Source: Alkalihalobacillus deserti (lineage in GTDB: Bacteria > Bacillota > Bacilli > Bacillales > Bacillaceae_D). From it: a DNA stretch of 64,000 nt. This document shows positions 1 through 8,554 of the stretch, one piece after another; the stretch's first letter is position 1, and the number at the start of each line of letters is the position of its first letter. The stretch is taken from assembly GCF_020734105.1 (NCBI RefSeq), contig NZ_JAJAFR010000015.1, forward strand, positions 29,196 through 93,195, written 5' to 3'. Made by a program: the position numbers and the translations under genes. The notes under the pieces were generated by a model. That model saw nothing but the letters and a program-made list of their open reading frames with translations, had not been told where the DNA came from and searched no databases.

Positions 1-2
1 AA

Positions 3-536
3 CAATATCCGGATATCCCAGCATTTAGTGACATTCGTTCAACTCTACTAAACTATGGGACTGAATCGTTTATAGATGGGCCAATTAAAGCGTTTTATGA
101 AGAGGCTTGTTATTCTTGCGATTGGATGTTTTTCCCCTGGTTAGAGGAAGATATCAGGTGGAAGGTCGTCAGTCAAACTCCTAAAACGATCCAATTTTAT
201 GCCGTTGAGTTTGAAGGGCATCTTACTTTTGGTGGAAACTATACCATCACTCTAGAAAGTGAAAATGGAGACTGGAAGTTAGCGGATATGAGCTTTGAAA
301 GTTTCGAAGATCGAAGTTTAGACCTAACACGTGAAGAAGCAGAGAAGATTATCTATGACTATTATTCGCAATGGAATAGCAATCTATCAATGACGTACTT
401 AAGGCTAGATAGTAACCGAGTTCAAAATTGGTATACGGGAGAATGGTATACGAAGCGAGAACATGTATTTGAAGTAGTGGGCGATGATTATACATCTGAA
501 GTGGCGATTAATGCGGATACAGGATTTACTCCTTAA
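3..536 (+). CDS. Hypothetical protein, 5' end outside the window
   Basis: The reading frame is open from the first complete codon at base 3 to the TAA at 534-536, so the ATG at 126 is probably internal and the gene starts upstream of the window. The visible 177 residues are acidic and rich in aromatic residues (WYTGEWY near the end) with no membrane segment. The last 75 residues, with a charged helix (EEAEKIIYDYYSQW) followed by beta-like stretches, look like a small extracytoplasmic domain of the PepSY or lipoprotein-tail kind, but I do not recognise the family. A strong terminator follows 80 bases downstream, so this is the last gene of its transcript. Confidence 0.7.
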   Translation, partial: QYPDIPAFSDIRSTLLNYGTESFIDGPIKAFYEEACYSCDWMFFPWLEEDIRWKVVSQTPKTIQFYAVEFEGHLTFGGNYTITLESENGDWKLADMSFESFEDRSLDLTREEAEKIIYDYYSQWNSNLSMTYLRLDSNRVQNWYTGEWYTKREHVFEVVGDDYTSEVAINADTGFTP

Positions 537-614
537 TCGGAACACAGAAGATTTTAAAGATCCTTCTCATATGAAGTGTGAAACGAAACTAAGTCAGTAA
601 ATATCTATCAGTTT

Positions 615-646
615 GGAGATGCATGGTTCACTTGCATCTCCTTTTT
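615..646 (+). terminator. Rho-independent terminator
   Basis: GGAGATGCA (615-623) pairs perfectly with TGCATCTCC (633-641) around a 9-base loop and is followed by TTTTT. It ends the transcript of the upstream partial gene. Confidence 0.85.
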
Positions 647-699
647 CTTATTACCAGCAAAATATAGCACTCCCGCCCGGGTTCAGCAACCGCTCGCAT

Positions 700-800
700 G
701 CTAATTGCGCGCAATCGGTCATTAATTGCACGACTATCTAATTAATTGCAAAGGAAATACAACTAATTGCACAAAAACAAAAATAAATGCACCGAACACA
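700..800. repeat. Cluster of short TAATTGCAC-like repeats
   Basis: Between the partial gene and the transpeptidase (a gap of about 440 bases) the motif TAATTGC recurs: ctaattgcgc, attaattgcacg, attaattgcaaa and actaattgcaca, plus aaatgcac and tttgcacg variants, spaced about 15-30 bases apart. There is no coding potential here. The flanking sequence 647-700 and 800-880 shows nothing else I can name. Confidence 0.5.
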
Positions 801-881
801 ACTCTTTTTGCACGCGCATCAAACTGCTGTCACCTCTAAAAAAAGCGATCTACATTTAAGATACTCTATCTATAAGTAAAA

Positions 882-959
882 ACAAAAACCCCCTAGATTC
901 TAAAGGCCACTGAAAAAGGTGAAAATCTTACCTATTTCAGTGGCCTCAGATTCTAGGAG
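882..959 (-). terminator. Long terminator hairpin for the L,D-transpeptidase gene
   Basis: An extended inverted repeat (left arm 892-920 containing AGGCCACTGAAA, right arm 935-957 containing TTTCAGTGGCCT) has only a few mismatches. Read on the minus strand it is followed by GGGGGTTTTTGTTTTT (complement of 876-891). It lies 15 bases after the transpeptidase stop. Confidence 0.85.
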
Positions 960-973
960 ATCTTCACATCAAC

Positions 974-2398
974 TTACTCCACCATTCCACTCAAACGATC
1001 TTCCCACTCATTAAGGAAATCAGTATACGCGGGAAGATCTGGGTACATTCCAGGATGGAGCTTGTTTCCTGCTGCTTTAATATCAAGACTTCGAACCTTT
1101 AAACGACTCAGTAAAGCAAAGTCTTCATCAATCGTAGCGAGATTGCCATTATTAATATCCTGTTCCATCCGCTTCAACACTTCATAGATCGTCACTTCCC
1201 AAATAACGGTTTCTCGTTCAATTTTCGCTGGAAGGACAAATTGTTGACCGGCTAAATCTCGATTGCCCGCTCCATAAATCCGGTAAACGGCCCGCTCGGT
1301 TCGTCTAATTTCGCTAGAGAGATGATGGTATGCATCGACTGCATCTTGATTCAGAACGCCTTTGCTTACATAACTGTGCAGGTTCGCTTGAGCATTCTGC
1401 AATCCTTGGCTCGTTTTCGTTGCATCAATAATCCGCGCCGCTCTTACTCGTAATTCATCTGCGTATCGGAGTTGTTCTTGAAGCCAATCTTTTCGCTGTC
1501 TATTTGTGACTGCATCAAGCGCGCGCTGTGCCGTTAAAATGTTCTGTCTGGTTTCATTATATGCAGTATGGTATGCAGTGTTTGTGACAGCATCTTCAGG
1601 CTTTTGCAGTTGGTAAAAACTGCGCAGGTTGTTGGCGCTGATTTGCGCTTCGCCAACTAGCTTGGTCGCTTCTGCATTAATATGCGCTTCAAGTAGTGAA
1701 TTCACTTGGTTGGGTAGACCTTGAACAACGAGAGGGTTTTTGTTTGGATCAAGCCATTGCAATAAGTGAACCATGCTTTGCTCGGATACCGCCACACAGC
1801 CTGCAGTGGGACTCGTAGATGAGCTCCAGACGTGGATGAAGATGGCACTTCCTTTACCCGGTACAATCGGGTTCATGTTGTAGTTAATGACGACACCGTA
1901 TTTGTATAATGGATGATTCATTCGCTCGAAGCTTTTCCATTTTGCTTGCGGATTTCCCGAAAAATTCACCCATTTATTGTAGTCTGGGGAAGAAGGGTCA
2001 TCAATCCAATAGTCATGGCTCCCTGCACGACGGTAAGGCATGCTTACTCCGGAAGGTTTGGGAGCATGTCCAAATGCAGTGCCAAGTTCAAACACTCCTA
2101 TCGGGGTTTTGCCGTCACCTTCCTTTGTTTTGTGATCGATACCGCTAGTACCAAGGACGGCTTGCATCGGTGAATGGACTTTCACCCAGCGACCATTTTG
2201 TTTTTCGTAGGTTTGAAGAGTCGCTCTTTGGTTGCCGATTCGATCAGCGGTTACCACAATGACTTGCTCCGATGAAGTCAGTTGATTCATTTGAGAATAG
2301 GTAGCCGCTTCTGTGGTCATCGTCCATAAAAACATGGGAGCAAGGACGATGACGCTAAGAAAAACGTTAAAAAGGACAGATAATTTCAAAGAACGCAC
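974..2398 (-). CDS. Secreted L,D-transpeptidase (YkuD-family) with long C-terminal helical region
   Basis: A 474-residue exported protein. Residues 1-31 form a signal peptide with an Ala-X-Ala type end (TTEAA). Residues about 45-230 are a YkuD/ErfK-type L,D-transpeptidase domain: KEGDGKTPIG is the typical early motif, and IFIHVWSS followed by TAGCVAVS carries the conserved His and the nucleophilic Cys. Such enzymes form or edit 3-3 cross-links in peptidoglycan outside the membrane. The remaining 240 residues are mostly helical, with no named domain, and may serve as a wall-binding or spacer region. The start is GTG at 2398; the Shine-Dalgarno match (GCGAGG) sits unusually close to it, so the exact start is uncertain. 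The gene is divergent from the NlpC/P60 gene next door, suggesting two wall-remodelling enzymes sharing an intergenic region. Confidence 0.9.
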   Translation of the reverse strand: MRSLKLSVLFNVFLSVIVLAPMFLWTMTTEAATYSQMNQLTSSEQVIVVTADRIGNQRATLQTYEKQNGRWVKVHSPMQAVLGTSGIDHKTKEGDGKTPIGVFELGTAFGHAPKPSGVSMPYRRAGSHDYWIDDPSSPDYNKWVNFSGNPQAKWKSFERMNHPLYKYGVVINYNMNPIVPGKGSAIFIHVWSSSTSPTAGCVAVSEQSMVHLLQWLDPNKNPLVVQGLPNQVNSLLEAHINAEATKLVGEAQISANNLRSFYQLQKPEDAVTNTAYHTAYNETRQNILTAQRALDAVTNRQRKDWLQEQLRYADELRVRAARIIDATKTSQGLQNAQANLHSYVSKGVLNQDAVDAYHHLSSEIRRTERAVYRIYGAGNRDLAGQQFVLPAKIERETVIWEVTIYEVLKRMEQDINNGNLATIDEDFALLSRLKVRSLDIKAAGNKLHPGMYPDLPAYTDFLNEWEDRLSGMVE

Positions 2399-2587
2399 CT
2401 CGCAATAACAGATTTTAACATCCTCATTATACGATAGTTCAAAAACGGGTGCGATAGTAAATAATAGAATTCCCCCACAAACTATGAATAGATAAAAGGG
2501 AATCTAAAAAGAAGCTAGAATAATATAGAAAAGAAAGGTAAAATAAAGAAAAAATTAGTGAACATTTGGAAAAGGAGGTTTCTCTAG

Positions 2588-3931
2588 ATGAAGGAAGCAT
2601 CAACACTCAAAAAAGTCGTCCTTTCTTCGACGTTTGCAACAGGTCTTATGCTTGCGACGCCACTTGCAGCAGATGCAGCCCTTGGAGATCAAACGTTACG
2701 AATCGGAATGGATGATCCCGACGTAAAAGATTTACAAGATACGCTTAAGAATAAAGGTTTTTTTACCCATCCCAGCTCAACAGGCTACTATGGATCGATT
2801 ACAGCAGATGCAGTCCGTCAGTTTCAGGCTAAGCATAACTTACAAGTAGATGGAATTGCCGGTCCACAAACGTTAAGGGTTCTTTTAAAGAAAATGGATG
2901 GACAAGCTCATACAGCAAGTGCTAAAACTGTAACGGCACAGTCTTCAAGCCAAGTCGTGCAGTCGACAACCTTATTGCGATCTGGATCAAGCGGTACACA
3001 AGTCGAGCAACTGCAACAAAAGTTAAAGGAACGTGGTCACTACAATTACACGATTACAGGTCAATTTGGAAGAATTACCGAAGCGGCAGTGAAAGAGTAC
3101 CAACGAGCCAATAACCTTGTCGTCGATGGCATTGTTGGACCACAAACGCTTGGGCTTTTAATCAATGAGCCAACAACGGCTCAAGCACCTACTTATCAAA
3201 CGGAAACTAGAGATGAGAAAATAGCAAGTCGAACGGTAGTCAATACGACACCATCAGCATCCACACAAACAATATCCGTACTCAAGATCGGTAGCAGCGG
3301 TACAGCGGTTACTGGGTTACAGGTAAAGTTACGCTCTCTAGGATTATTCGATCAAGAGCCAACGGGATATTATGGAGAGGTCACGGCAGCGGCCGTTCGC
3401 AGCCTGCAACGTCTACATCAATTGACGGCAGATGGGATTGCTGGGCCCAAAACGTTAAATACATTGAACAGTTTGGCTACGAATCAACCTGCAGCACAGG
3501 CGCCTTCGATTCAACCTGTGGCGACAACACCGGCACAACAAGCACCAACACAACCAACTGCAAGTCCTGCTGCCCTTGTCACCAATCTAGTTGCTGAAGC
3601 CGCTAATTACATAGGAGTACCCTATTTATGGGGCGGTACATCGACTGCAGGGTTTGACTGCAGCGGCCTTATCCAATATGTCTTTAATAAGCAAGGCATT
3701 TCAATTCCACGTACCGTCGCGCAGCAGTGGAATGCAGGGAAAACAGTTGCGCAACCAGCTGTAGGAGATCTCGTATTCTTTGAAACGATTTCTGCTGGCC
3801 CATCCCATAACGGTATTTACATTGGCAACAACCAATTCGTACATAGCGGCTCATCAACGGGAGTGACCATTGCGAATATGAATAGTAGCTATTGGAGTGA
3901 ACGCTACCTCGGAGCGAAGCGACTCTATTAA
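2588..3931 (+). CDS. Secreted NlpC/P60 endopeptidase with three peptidoglycan-binding repeats
   Basis: A 447-residue protein with a signal peptide (residues 1-31, AAADAA end). Three PG_binding_1 repeats follow at about 32-105, 130-195 and 227-295; each has the DVKDLQ / VEQLQ pattern, a GxYG or GQFG turn, and VDGIxGPQTL or ADGIAGPKTL. A Thr/Gln/Pro/Ala-rich linker leads to a C-terminal NlpC/P60 domain (about 335-447). The catalytic Cys is in FDCSGLIQ, the first His in SHNGIYIG and the polar third residue lies in FVHSG. The family cleaves the D-Glu to diaminopimelate bond of stem peptides. AAAGGAGG is well placed before the ATG. A terminator follows directly, so it is monocistronic. Confidence 0.93.
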   Translation: MKEASTLKKVVLSSTFATGLMLATPLAADAALGDQTLRIGMDDPDVKDLQDTLKNKGFFTHPSSTGYYGSITADAVRQFQAKHNLQVDGIAGPQTLRVLLKKMDGQAHTASAKTVTAQSSSQVVQSTTLLRSGSSGTQVEQLQQKLKERGHYNYTITGQFGRITEAAVKEYQRANNLVVDGIVGPQTLGLLINEPTTAQAPTYQTETRDEKIASRTVVNTTPSASTQTISVLKIGSSGTAVTGLQVKLRSLGLFDQEPTGYYGEVTAAAVRSLQRLHQLTADGIAGPKTLNTLNSLATNQPAAQAPSIQPVATTPAQQAPTQPTASPAALVTNLVAEAANYIGVPYLWGGTSTAGFDCSGLIQYVFNKQGISIPRTVAQQWNAGKTVAQPAVGDLVFFETISAGPSHNGIYIGNNQFVHSGSSTGVTIANMNSSYWSERYLGAKRLY

Positions 3932-3937
3932 AAAAGG

Positions 3938-3976
3938 ACTCTCTCATTCTAATAAAAAAAGTGAGGGAGTTTTTTA
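3938..3976 (+). terminator. Rho-independent terminator
   Basis: ACTCTCTCA (3938-3947 region) pairs with GTGAGGGAGT (3961-3970), with G-T pairs, followed by TTTTTT. It ends the NlpC/P60 transcript. Confidence 0.8.
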
Positions 3977-4014
3977 GTTTGTTGAAATAAATAGAAGTGA
4001 AAAGGGGCGAAGGG

Positions 4015-4140
4015 ATGGATGATGAAACAAACGGTGTTCACTTAATAACAAGCAGCAGCCACTCCGAAAAAGATAAAGGCACATTGCATTCGAAAACGGT
4101 GTTTAAAACGCAACGACTAAGCAAAGGCAACGGCGAGTAG
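4015..4140 (+). CDS. Possible small ORF (41 aa)
   Basis: ATG at 4015 is preceded by a purine-rich AAAGGGGCGAAGGG. It opens 41 codons of a hydrophilic, Ser/Lys/Thr-rich peptide (begins MDDETNGVHL, ends LSKGNGE). No family is recognised and codon support is weak. It fills the interval between the NlpC/P60 terminator and the convergent small membrane-protein gene. It could equally be non-coding. Confidence 0.25.
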   Translation: MDDETNGVHLITSSSHSEKDKGTLHSKTVFKTQRLSKGNGE

Positions 4141-4193
4141 GATCAATTTGCAGAACAACGACGAAGTGAAAATTTTAACTTCCAAAGATTTCA

Positions 4194-4224
4194 AATAAAA
4201 AATGCTCCCGCAAAAGCGAAAGCA
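4194..4224 (-). terminator. Rho-independent terminator (minus strand)
   Basis: Read on the minus strand, TGCTTTCGC, a TTTT loop and GCGGGAGCA are followed by TTTTTTATT. It ends the small membrane-protein gene. Confidence 0.8.
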
Positions 4225-4239
4225 TCAATACCAATTCGT

Positions 4240-4365
4240 TTAAAGCAGATTACCAAGCAGCGAAGCACCAACAGCTAATGCAATCGCTACTACTGAAGCT
4301 AAAGTGATAATAATATACCCCTTAACCTTTTTCCTTTTTTGCATTTGTTCGGGTGTTAAAAACAT
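4240..4365 (-). CDS. Small single-pass membrane protein (41 aa)
   Basis: The start at 4365 is chosen because GGAGGT lies seven bases upstream. The longer in-frame reading upstream has no ribosome site and a Cys/Pro-rich non-protein-like sequence. The 41-residue product begins MFLTPEQMQKRKK, a charged amphipathic head, followed by one hydrophobic segment of about 23 residues running to the C-terminus. Small tail-anchored proteins of this type are common in bacilli and usually uncharacterised. It has its own terminator and probably its own promoter. Its function is unknown. Confidence 0.65.
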   Translation of the reverse strand: MFLTPEQMQKRKKVKGYIIITLASVVAIALAVGASLLGNLL

Positions 4366-4550
4366 ATGTATACCTCCAGTAATGTAAAATGAATCATACG
4401 GAGGACAAACCTTTCGGCAGCTGGCTGGCATAGTGGTTTTCCAATGAAGCCCCTATAGCTTTGCGTCATCATCTTTCGGTGATTTTGCTATTGTCGTATG
4501 ATCTCAATATATATATCGACAATATATGACAAAGTTTTAGTGATTTCCTC

Positions 4551-4588
4551 AAATAAAAAAGTCACTCTCAAAATGAATAAGAGTGACT
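4551..4588 (-). terminator. Rho-independent terminator for the LCP gene
   Basis: On the minus strand AGTCACTCT (4580-4588) and AGAGTGACT (4560-4568) form a 9-bp stem followed by TTTTTTATTT. Confidence 0.85.
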
Positions 4589-4600
4589 ATTGCGTTCATT

Positions 4601-5509
4601 TTATTCTAACCCTAAATGAGTTCTTAATTCAGACTGTACCCTTGCTACTTCTTCATCTGGAATTTGTAAGTAATAAACGCCATTCATCTTCGTTCCTGAA
4701 CCTTTGATCTCCATTTGTTCGACTGAATGACGTGCACTTCTGTAATTCGATTGAATCTTCCACATGTCATCCAACGTCAAATCCGTTCGTACAGACTTCC
4801 CAACTTCATTTAATACATCTCCAGCTTTTGTAATCGAACTAATTTGAGCTCCCTCTTGAATAACCGCTTCAACAATTTCACGTTGGCGATTATTACGTCC
4901 AAAGTCTCCGCGAGGATCCTCATAACGCATGCGAGAGTAAGCAAGTGCCTCTTCTCCACTTAAGAATAGTTCCCCCTCTTTAAACGTAAAACCATTCTGG
5001 TGAAATTCAAATGCATTGTTCACCGGCACACCGCCAAGAGCATCCACCAAGCCTTTAAATCCTTCCATATTAATACTGACGAAGTGATCAATCGGAATAT
5101 CCAAAAAGTTCTCAACCGTATCCATCGTCATCTCCACACCACCGAAAGCATAGGCGTGATTAATCTTATCTTGTATGCCTCTTCCAATGATTTCAGTACG
5201 AGTATCACGAGGAATACTAAGCATTTTGATCGATTCTTCTGCAGGGTTAACTGTCATGATAATAAGCGTATCAGAGCGACCAGAGTGATCATCTCCTCTG
5301 GAATCAACACCTGCTATTAAGAATGAAAGGGGCTGCCTATTATCGACATCCACTTCTTCTTTTCTTTTATCCGTTTCTCGCTCAAGCGGTTCATGTATTT
5401 CCTGAACCGTATCCGTCACTGATTTATACAAATAAAAACCATAAGCTACAACTGCTAACAAAGCAACACCGAAAATAAGGCCTAGAGTAATAAGAATTTT
5501 TTTCTTCAT
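4601..5509 (-). CDS. LytR-CpsA-Psr (LCP) family glycopolymer transferase
   Basis: A 302-residue membrane-anchored protein. Residues 6-28 are a transmembrane segment after a short KKK head. The extracytoplasmic part is an LCP domain: FLIAGVDSRGDD near residue 63, SDTLIIMTVNP, SIPRDTRTEI with the conserved Arg-Asp pair, INHAYAFGG, GGVPV, and YSRMRYEDPRGDFGRNNRQ near 195-212. LCP enzymes move undecaprenyl-linked teichoic acids or capsular polymers onto peptidoglycan. The gene is divergent from the EPS operon, across 177 bases that must hold both promoters, so attachment of the EPS or teichuronic-type polymer to the wall is a reasonable role. AGAAAGG precedes the ATG. Confidence 0.92.
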   Translation of the reverse strand: MKKKILITLGLIFGVALLAVVAYGFYLYKSVTDTVQEIHEPLERETDKRKEEVDVDNRQPLSFLIAGVDSRGDDHSGRSDTLIIMTVNPAEESIKMLSIPRDTRTEIIGRGIQDKINHAYAFGGVEMTMDTVENFLDIPIDHFVSINMEGFKGLVDALGGVPVNNAFEFHQNGFTFKEGELFLSGEEALAYSRMRYEDPRGDFGRNNRQREIVEAVIQEGAQISSITKAGDVLNEVGKSVRTDLTLDDMWKIQSNYRSARHSVEQMEIKGSGTKMNGVYYLQIPDEEVARVQSELRTHLGLE

Positions 5510-5610
5510 AATTGTACGCCTTTCTCTATTGAATTTAATGATTTCCAGAAAAATAGTATAGATTTACTTACGTCATTATAGTTAAATTGTTACTAGTGAG
5601 CAACAAAAAT

Positions 5611-5641
5611 TTCAACAGCATACGACAATCTGTGATATAAT
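5611..5641 (+). promoter_or_regulatory. Candidate sigma-A promoter of the EPS operon
   Basis: A perfect TATAAT at 5636-5641 lies 46 bases before the first EPS gene, with a poor -35 (TTCAAC at 5611, spacing 19). The -10 is convincing and the -35 is not, so an activator may be needed. Confidence 0.4.
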
Positions 5642-5686
5642 CCTTTTTGTTGTCATGTTACTAATTTTAGGAGGTTTTCAATTAGA

Positions 5687-6379
5687 ATGGAAGAAACAAT
5701 TAGTTTAAAAGATATCTTTCAAACGTTAAAAAGACGATTGAAGCTTATAGTCCTTATTCCTATTATTGCTGTTTTAGTCAGTGCGCTTGTTAGCTACTTT
5801 CTATTAACACCAATCTATCAGAGCTCTACGCAAATCCTAGTAAACCAAGCCAAACAAGATCAGGCTTTCAACCAAGCTGATATTCGTACAAACATTGAAC
5901 TAATAAATACGTATAACGTAATTATTAAAAGTCCGATCATTTTGGAAAAGGTTATCAAAGAAGCTAATCTTACTGAATCAGTAAGTGAATTAAATAGTAA
6001 ACTTAGTGTAGCAAGTCAAAATAACTCACAAGTGGTCAATATTACCGTTGAACATGAACAGCCAGCGATCGCTGCTAAAATTGCCAATACAGTCGCGTCC
6101 GTGTTTCAACGTGAAATTGTCTCAATTATGAATGTAGATAATGTTAGTGTTTTATCACAAGCACAAGTAAGTGATTCACCATCTCCGATTAAACCAAATC
6201 CCACATTAAATATGGCGATTGCTTTTGTCGTTGGTTTAATGACAGCTGTTGGACTTGCTTTCTTATTGGAATATTTAGATACAACCATGAAAACAGAAAA
6301 AGACATTGAAGATATTTTAGAACTACCTATTTTAGGCGTCGTTGCAACGATGGAAACTAATGAAGGAAAGAAAAAGTAG
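5687..6379 (+). CDS. Wzz/YwqC-type chain-length regulator and tyrosine-kinase modulator
   Basis: A 230-residue protein with the polysaccharide co-polymerase layout: a short cytoplasmic head (MEETISLKDIFQTLKRR), TM1 at about 19-40, an extracytoplasmic domain, and TM2 at about 175-195. The usual Pro-rich SPSPIKPNPTLN motif comes just before TM2. The cytosolic tail (EYLDTTMKTEKDIEDILELPILGVV) is where such proteins touch their partner kinase. In Firmicutes this protein and the kinase are separate, and here the kinase gene begins 18 bases downstream. AGGAGG is well spaced from the ATG. It controls polymer length and activates the BY-kinase. Confidence 0.92.
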   Translation: MEETISLKDIFQTLKRRLKLIVLIPIIAVLVSALVSYFLLTPIYQSSTQILVNQAKQDQAFNQADIRTNIELINTYNVIIKSPIILEKVIKEANLTESVSELNSKLSVASQNNSQVVNITVEHEQPAIAAKIANTVASVFQREIVSIMNVDNVSVLSQAQVSDSPSPIKPNPTLNMAIAFVVGLMTAVGLAFLLEYLDTTMKTEKDIEDILELPILGVVATMETNEGKKK

Positions 6380-6396
6380 AAGGAGTGAGGGAGAAC

Positions 6397-7092
6397 GTGT
6401 CTCGTAGACAAAAGCAACCTAAAGGAAATAACCAACGAAGCCTGATTGCTGATACAAGCAAGAGTTCACCGATTACGGAACAATATCGAACGATTCGAAC
6501 GAATATTGAATTCTCTGCGATTGATCACGAAATTAAAACGATTGTCGTGACATCTGCAGGGCCAGGAGAGGGGAAATCAACAACGGCTGCCAACCTCGCT
6601 ATTGTCATGGCCCAAAATGGAATGTCTGTTTTATTAATTGATGCAGATTTGAGAAAACCAACGGCTCATTATACGTTTGGTGTTCCAAATATGAGTGGAT
6701 TAACGAATGTTCTAACGAAACAGGGACTATTAGAAGACACGGTCATACAAACAAAAGTAGAACACCTGAAACTATTACCGTGCGGTCCAATCCCACCAAA
6801 TCCTGCTGAATTACTTAACTCAAACATGATGAATTTGCTTTTAGAAGAGGCTCAAGTATTATTTGACGCCATTATTATTGATACTCCACCAGTCATGGCC
6901 GTAACAGACGCGCAAATTCTTGCGAGTAAATGTGATGGAACTGTTCTTGTTTTATCGAGCGGGAAAACGGAACGGGAAGCAGTTATAAAGGCAAAAGAAC
7001 AATTAACAAAGGTGAAGGCAAGAATTTTGGGAGCGGTATTAAACAATAAGGAAATGGATTCTGGTCATTATTACTATTATGCGAATAACTAA
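6397..7092 (+). CDS. BY-kinase (YwqD/CpsD-type tyrosine-protein kinase)
   Basis: A cytosolic bacterial tyrosine kinase of 231 residues. The start is taken as GTG 6397 because AAGGAGTG lies just upstream; the in-frame GTG at 6385 overlaps that ribosome site. Walker A is AGPGEGKST, Walker A' is VLLIDADLRKP and Walker B is AIIIDTPP. The C-terminus is a Tyr cluster (GHYYYYANN), the usual autophosphorylation tail. With the upstream membrane modulator and the downstream phosphatase it forms the phosphorylation cycle that tunes polysaccharide synthesis and can modify UDP-sugar dehydrogenases such as the one encoded at 30039. Confidence 0.94.
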   Translation: MSRRQKQPKGNNQRSLIADTSKSSPITEQYRTIRTNIEFSAIDHEIKTIVVTSAGPGEGKSTTAANLAIVMAQNGMSVLLIDADLRKPTAHYTFGVPNMSGLTNVLTKQGLLEDTVIQTKVEHLKLLPCGPIPPNPAELLNSNMMNLLLEEAQVLFDAIIIDTPPVMAVTDAQILASKCDGTVLVLSSGKTEREAVIKAKEQLTKVKARILGAVLNNKEMDSGHYYYYANN

Positions 7093-7137
7093 AATAATTA
7101 TAATTGACTAGATTATAAGGAGAGGGGATAGCGAACT

Positions 7138-7908
7138 ATGATAGATATACATTGTCATATTTTGCCGGGCGTAGATGATGGCCCTAAGACTCTAGCAGAA
7201 AGTTTAGAGTTAGCGAGACAAGCTGAAGCTGAAGGCATTACAACGATCATTGCAACACCGCACCATCAACACCCCTCTTTTGAAAATAGTGGACCTTCAG
7301 TTTTAAGGCAGGTAGAAGAGTTTAATCAAGCATTACAAGAAGCTGATATAAACATACATGTGAATCCATCCCAAGAAATTAGACTACACGGTGAAATGAT
7401 TCAGCACATCGACTTAGGCGATGTGCTACCGATGACACCAGAGAGTTCTTATTTATTGATTGAATTTCCGACTAATAGTATTCCTCGTTATGCAACCAGG
7501 TTGTTTTATGATTTGCAGTTGAAAGGATATACACCGATTATTGCTCATCCGGAACGGAACAAGGTATTTGCTGAGAGGCCTGAGGTTTTGTATGAGATGG
7601 TGGCAAATGGAGCATTAACGCAAGTGACTACATCTAGTTTGACAGGGCATTTAGGGAAGAATGTGAAGAAGTTTACAGAGCTGTTGATTGAGGCGAATTT
7701 AACGCACTTTCTAGCATCGGATGCGCATAATCTTGGAGAACGGCCTTTTCGATTTCAGGAAGGTTATTCGGTGCTTGAAGATGTTTTTGGGATGGATATG
7801 GTTTATCAGTTTAAAGAAAATGCTGAATTACTATTGAATAATAATCATGTGCACATGCTGCCACCTGAACCGGTGAAGAAACGGAAAAAGCTATTTAGTT
7901 TCTTTTAG
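7138..7908 (+). CDS. PHP-type tyrosine-protein phosphatase (YwqE/CpsB family)
   Basis: A 256-residue metal-dependent PHP phosphatase. MIDIHCHILPGVDDG supplies the first metal ligands, ATPHHQHP the next His cluster, PSQEIRLH a Glu, PIIAHPERN a His, and FLASDAHN the last Asp-His pair. The family removes phosphate from the BY-kinase tail using Mn2+ or similar metals. It is the third gene of the Wzz-kinase-phosphatase cassette, with AGGAGAGG upstream. The C-terminus is basic (KKRKKLFSFF). Length and motif order match the family. Confidence 0.93.
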   Translation: MIDIHCHILPGVDDGPKTLAESLELARQAEAEGITTIIATPHHQHPSFENSGPSVLRQVEEFNQALQEADINIHVNPSQEIRLHGEMIQHIDLGDVLPMTPESSYLLIEFPTNSIPRYATRLFYDLQLKGYTPIIAHPERNKVFAERPEVLYEMVANGALTQVTTSSLTGHLGKNVKKFTELLIEANLTHFLASDAHNLGERPFRFQEGYSVLEDVFGMDMVYQFKENAELLLNNNHVHMLPPEPVKKRKKLFSFF

Positions 7909-7957
7909 AGTGTGTCTAGGTTTAGTGTTTTGCCTTTTGGGGCTTCAGCGAAGAAGT

Positions 7958-7992
7958 AACACCCTATTCTTTAAAAGTGAGGGTGTTTTTAC
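7958..7992 (+). terminator. Rho-independent terminator after the kinase cassette
   Basis: AACACCCT (7958-7965) and AGGGTGTT (7980-7987), then TTTT. Transcription of the first cassette should largely stop here, so galU and later genes need another promoter or read-through. Confidence 0.75.
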
Positions 7993-8219
7993 ATGGAGTA
8001 GAACAGTCAATTCCTGACTCTTTTCTGAGTCAATACTCACAAGGCTTTCTTATTGACTTTTGCGAAAGATGTCGAATGATGTGGCACGCTATTTGTTGAA
8101 TTTTGTAGGAACACCTATTAAACTAGTAAAGTGCCAAAATAGATCTTTATTAGCATGAGATCTTATTCCACAAAGGAATATGTAAATTTCGGAAACCTAA
8201 ATTTTGATAAAGATTTTTG

Positions 8220-8386
8220 CTTGACCTGTGTTATTATAGACGAGTTAAGAGATAACTGTCGTTTTTTGATGGAAAGCGCAAAAGGTCTTTAGTCCTGTTT
8301 ATAGAGTTGGCGTAACTAAAGGATATTGAATGTCAAACAAGGGTTTAGGGAAATTCTTGTCCCTTTTAATGTAAAGGAATGTTAAA
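8220..8386 (+). promoter_or_regulatory. Extended -10 promoter and structured leader of the 47-aa ORF
   Basis: TGTTATTAT at 8229-8237 is a good extended -10 element. The predicted transcript would carry AGTTA/TAACT and CTTTAGT/ACTAAAG inverted repeats and a GGGA...TCCC stem before the small ORF. I see no match to a known riboswitch class. The preceding 7993-8220 contains only a TGACTC/GAGTCA hairpin and no reading frame. Confidence 0.35.
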
Positions 8387-8387
8387 T

Positions 8388-8531
8388 ATGAAAGAGTTAG
8401 ACCAAATGCCTAAATCAATCGTAAAAGCACTAAGGTATATAAAACAAGATGCACCGAAGGACAAGCTCGATGTCATTCACCAGCTTTTACAGCAAGCAAT
8501 AGCGCAAAGGAAGCTAGAAGAAACTCGTTAA
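8388..8531 (+). CDS. Small protein of unknown function (47 aa)
   Basis: ATG 8388 follows AAAGGA with good spacing and opens 47 codons ending in TAA. The product (begins MKELDQMPKSIVKALRYIKQ, ends AQRKLEETR) is highly charged and predicted to be two amphipathic helices, like small anti-repressor or adaptor proteins, but I do not recognise the family. It stands alone between the phosphatase terminator and a structured RNA region before galU. The SD, composition and helical periodicity make it likely to be real. A role in regulating the EPS locus is a guess from position only. Confidence 0.6.
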   Translation: MKELDQMPKSIVKALRYIKQDAPKDKLDVIHQLLQQAIAQRKLEETR

Positions 8532-8554
8532 GAAAAGTGAAGAGCTTTTGGCAA

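Noticed and set aside
8220..8386. c-di-GMP or other known riboswitch in the leader
   Set aside because: A GGAAAGCGCAAAA block superficially recalls GEMM, but the conserved ACGCAAAGCC core and tetraloop-receptor are absent.
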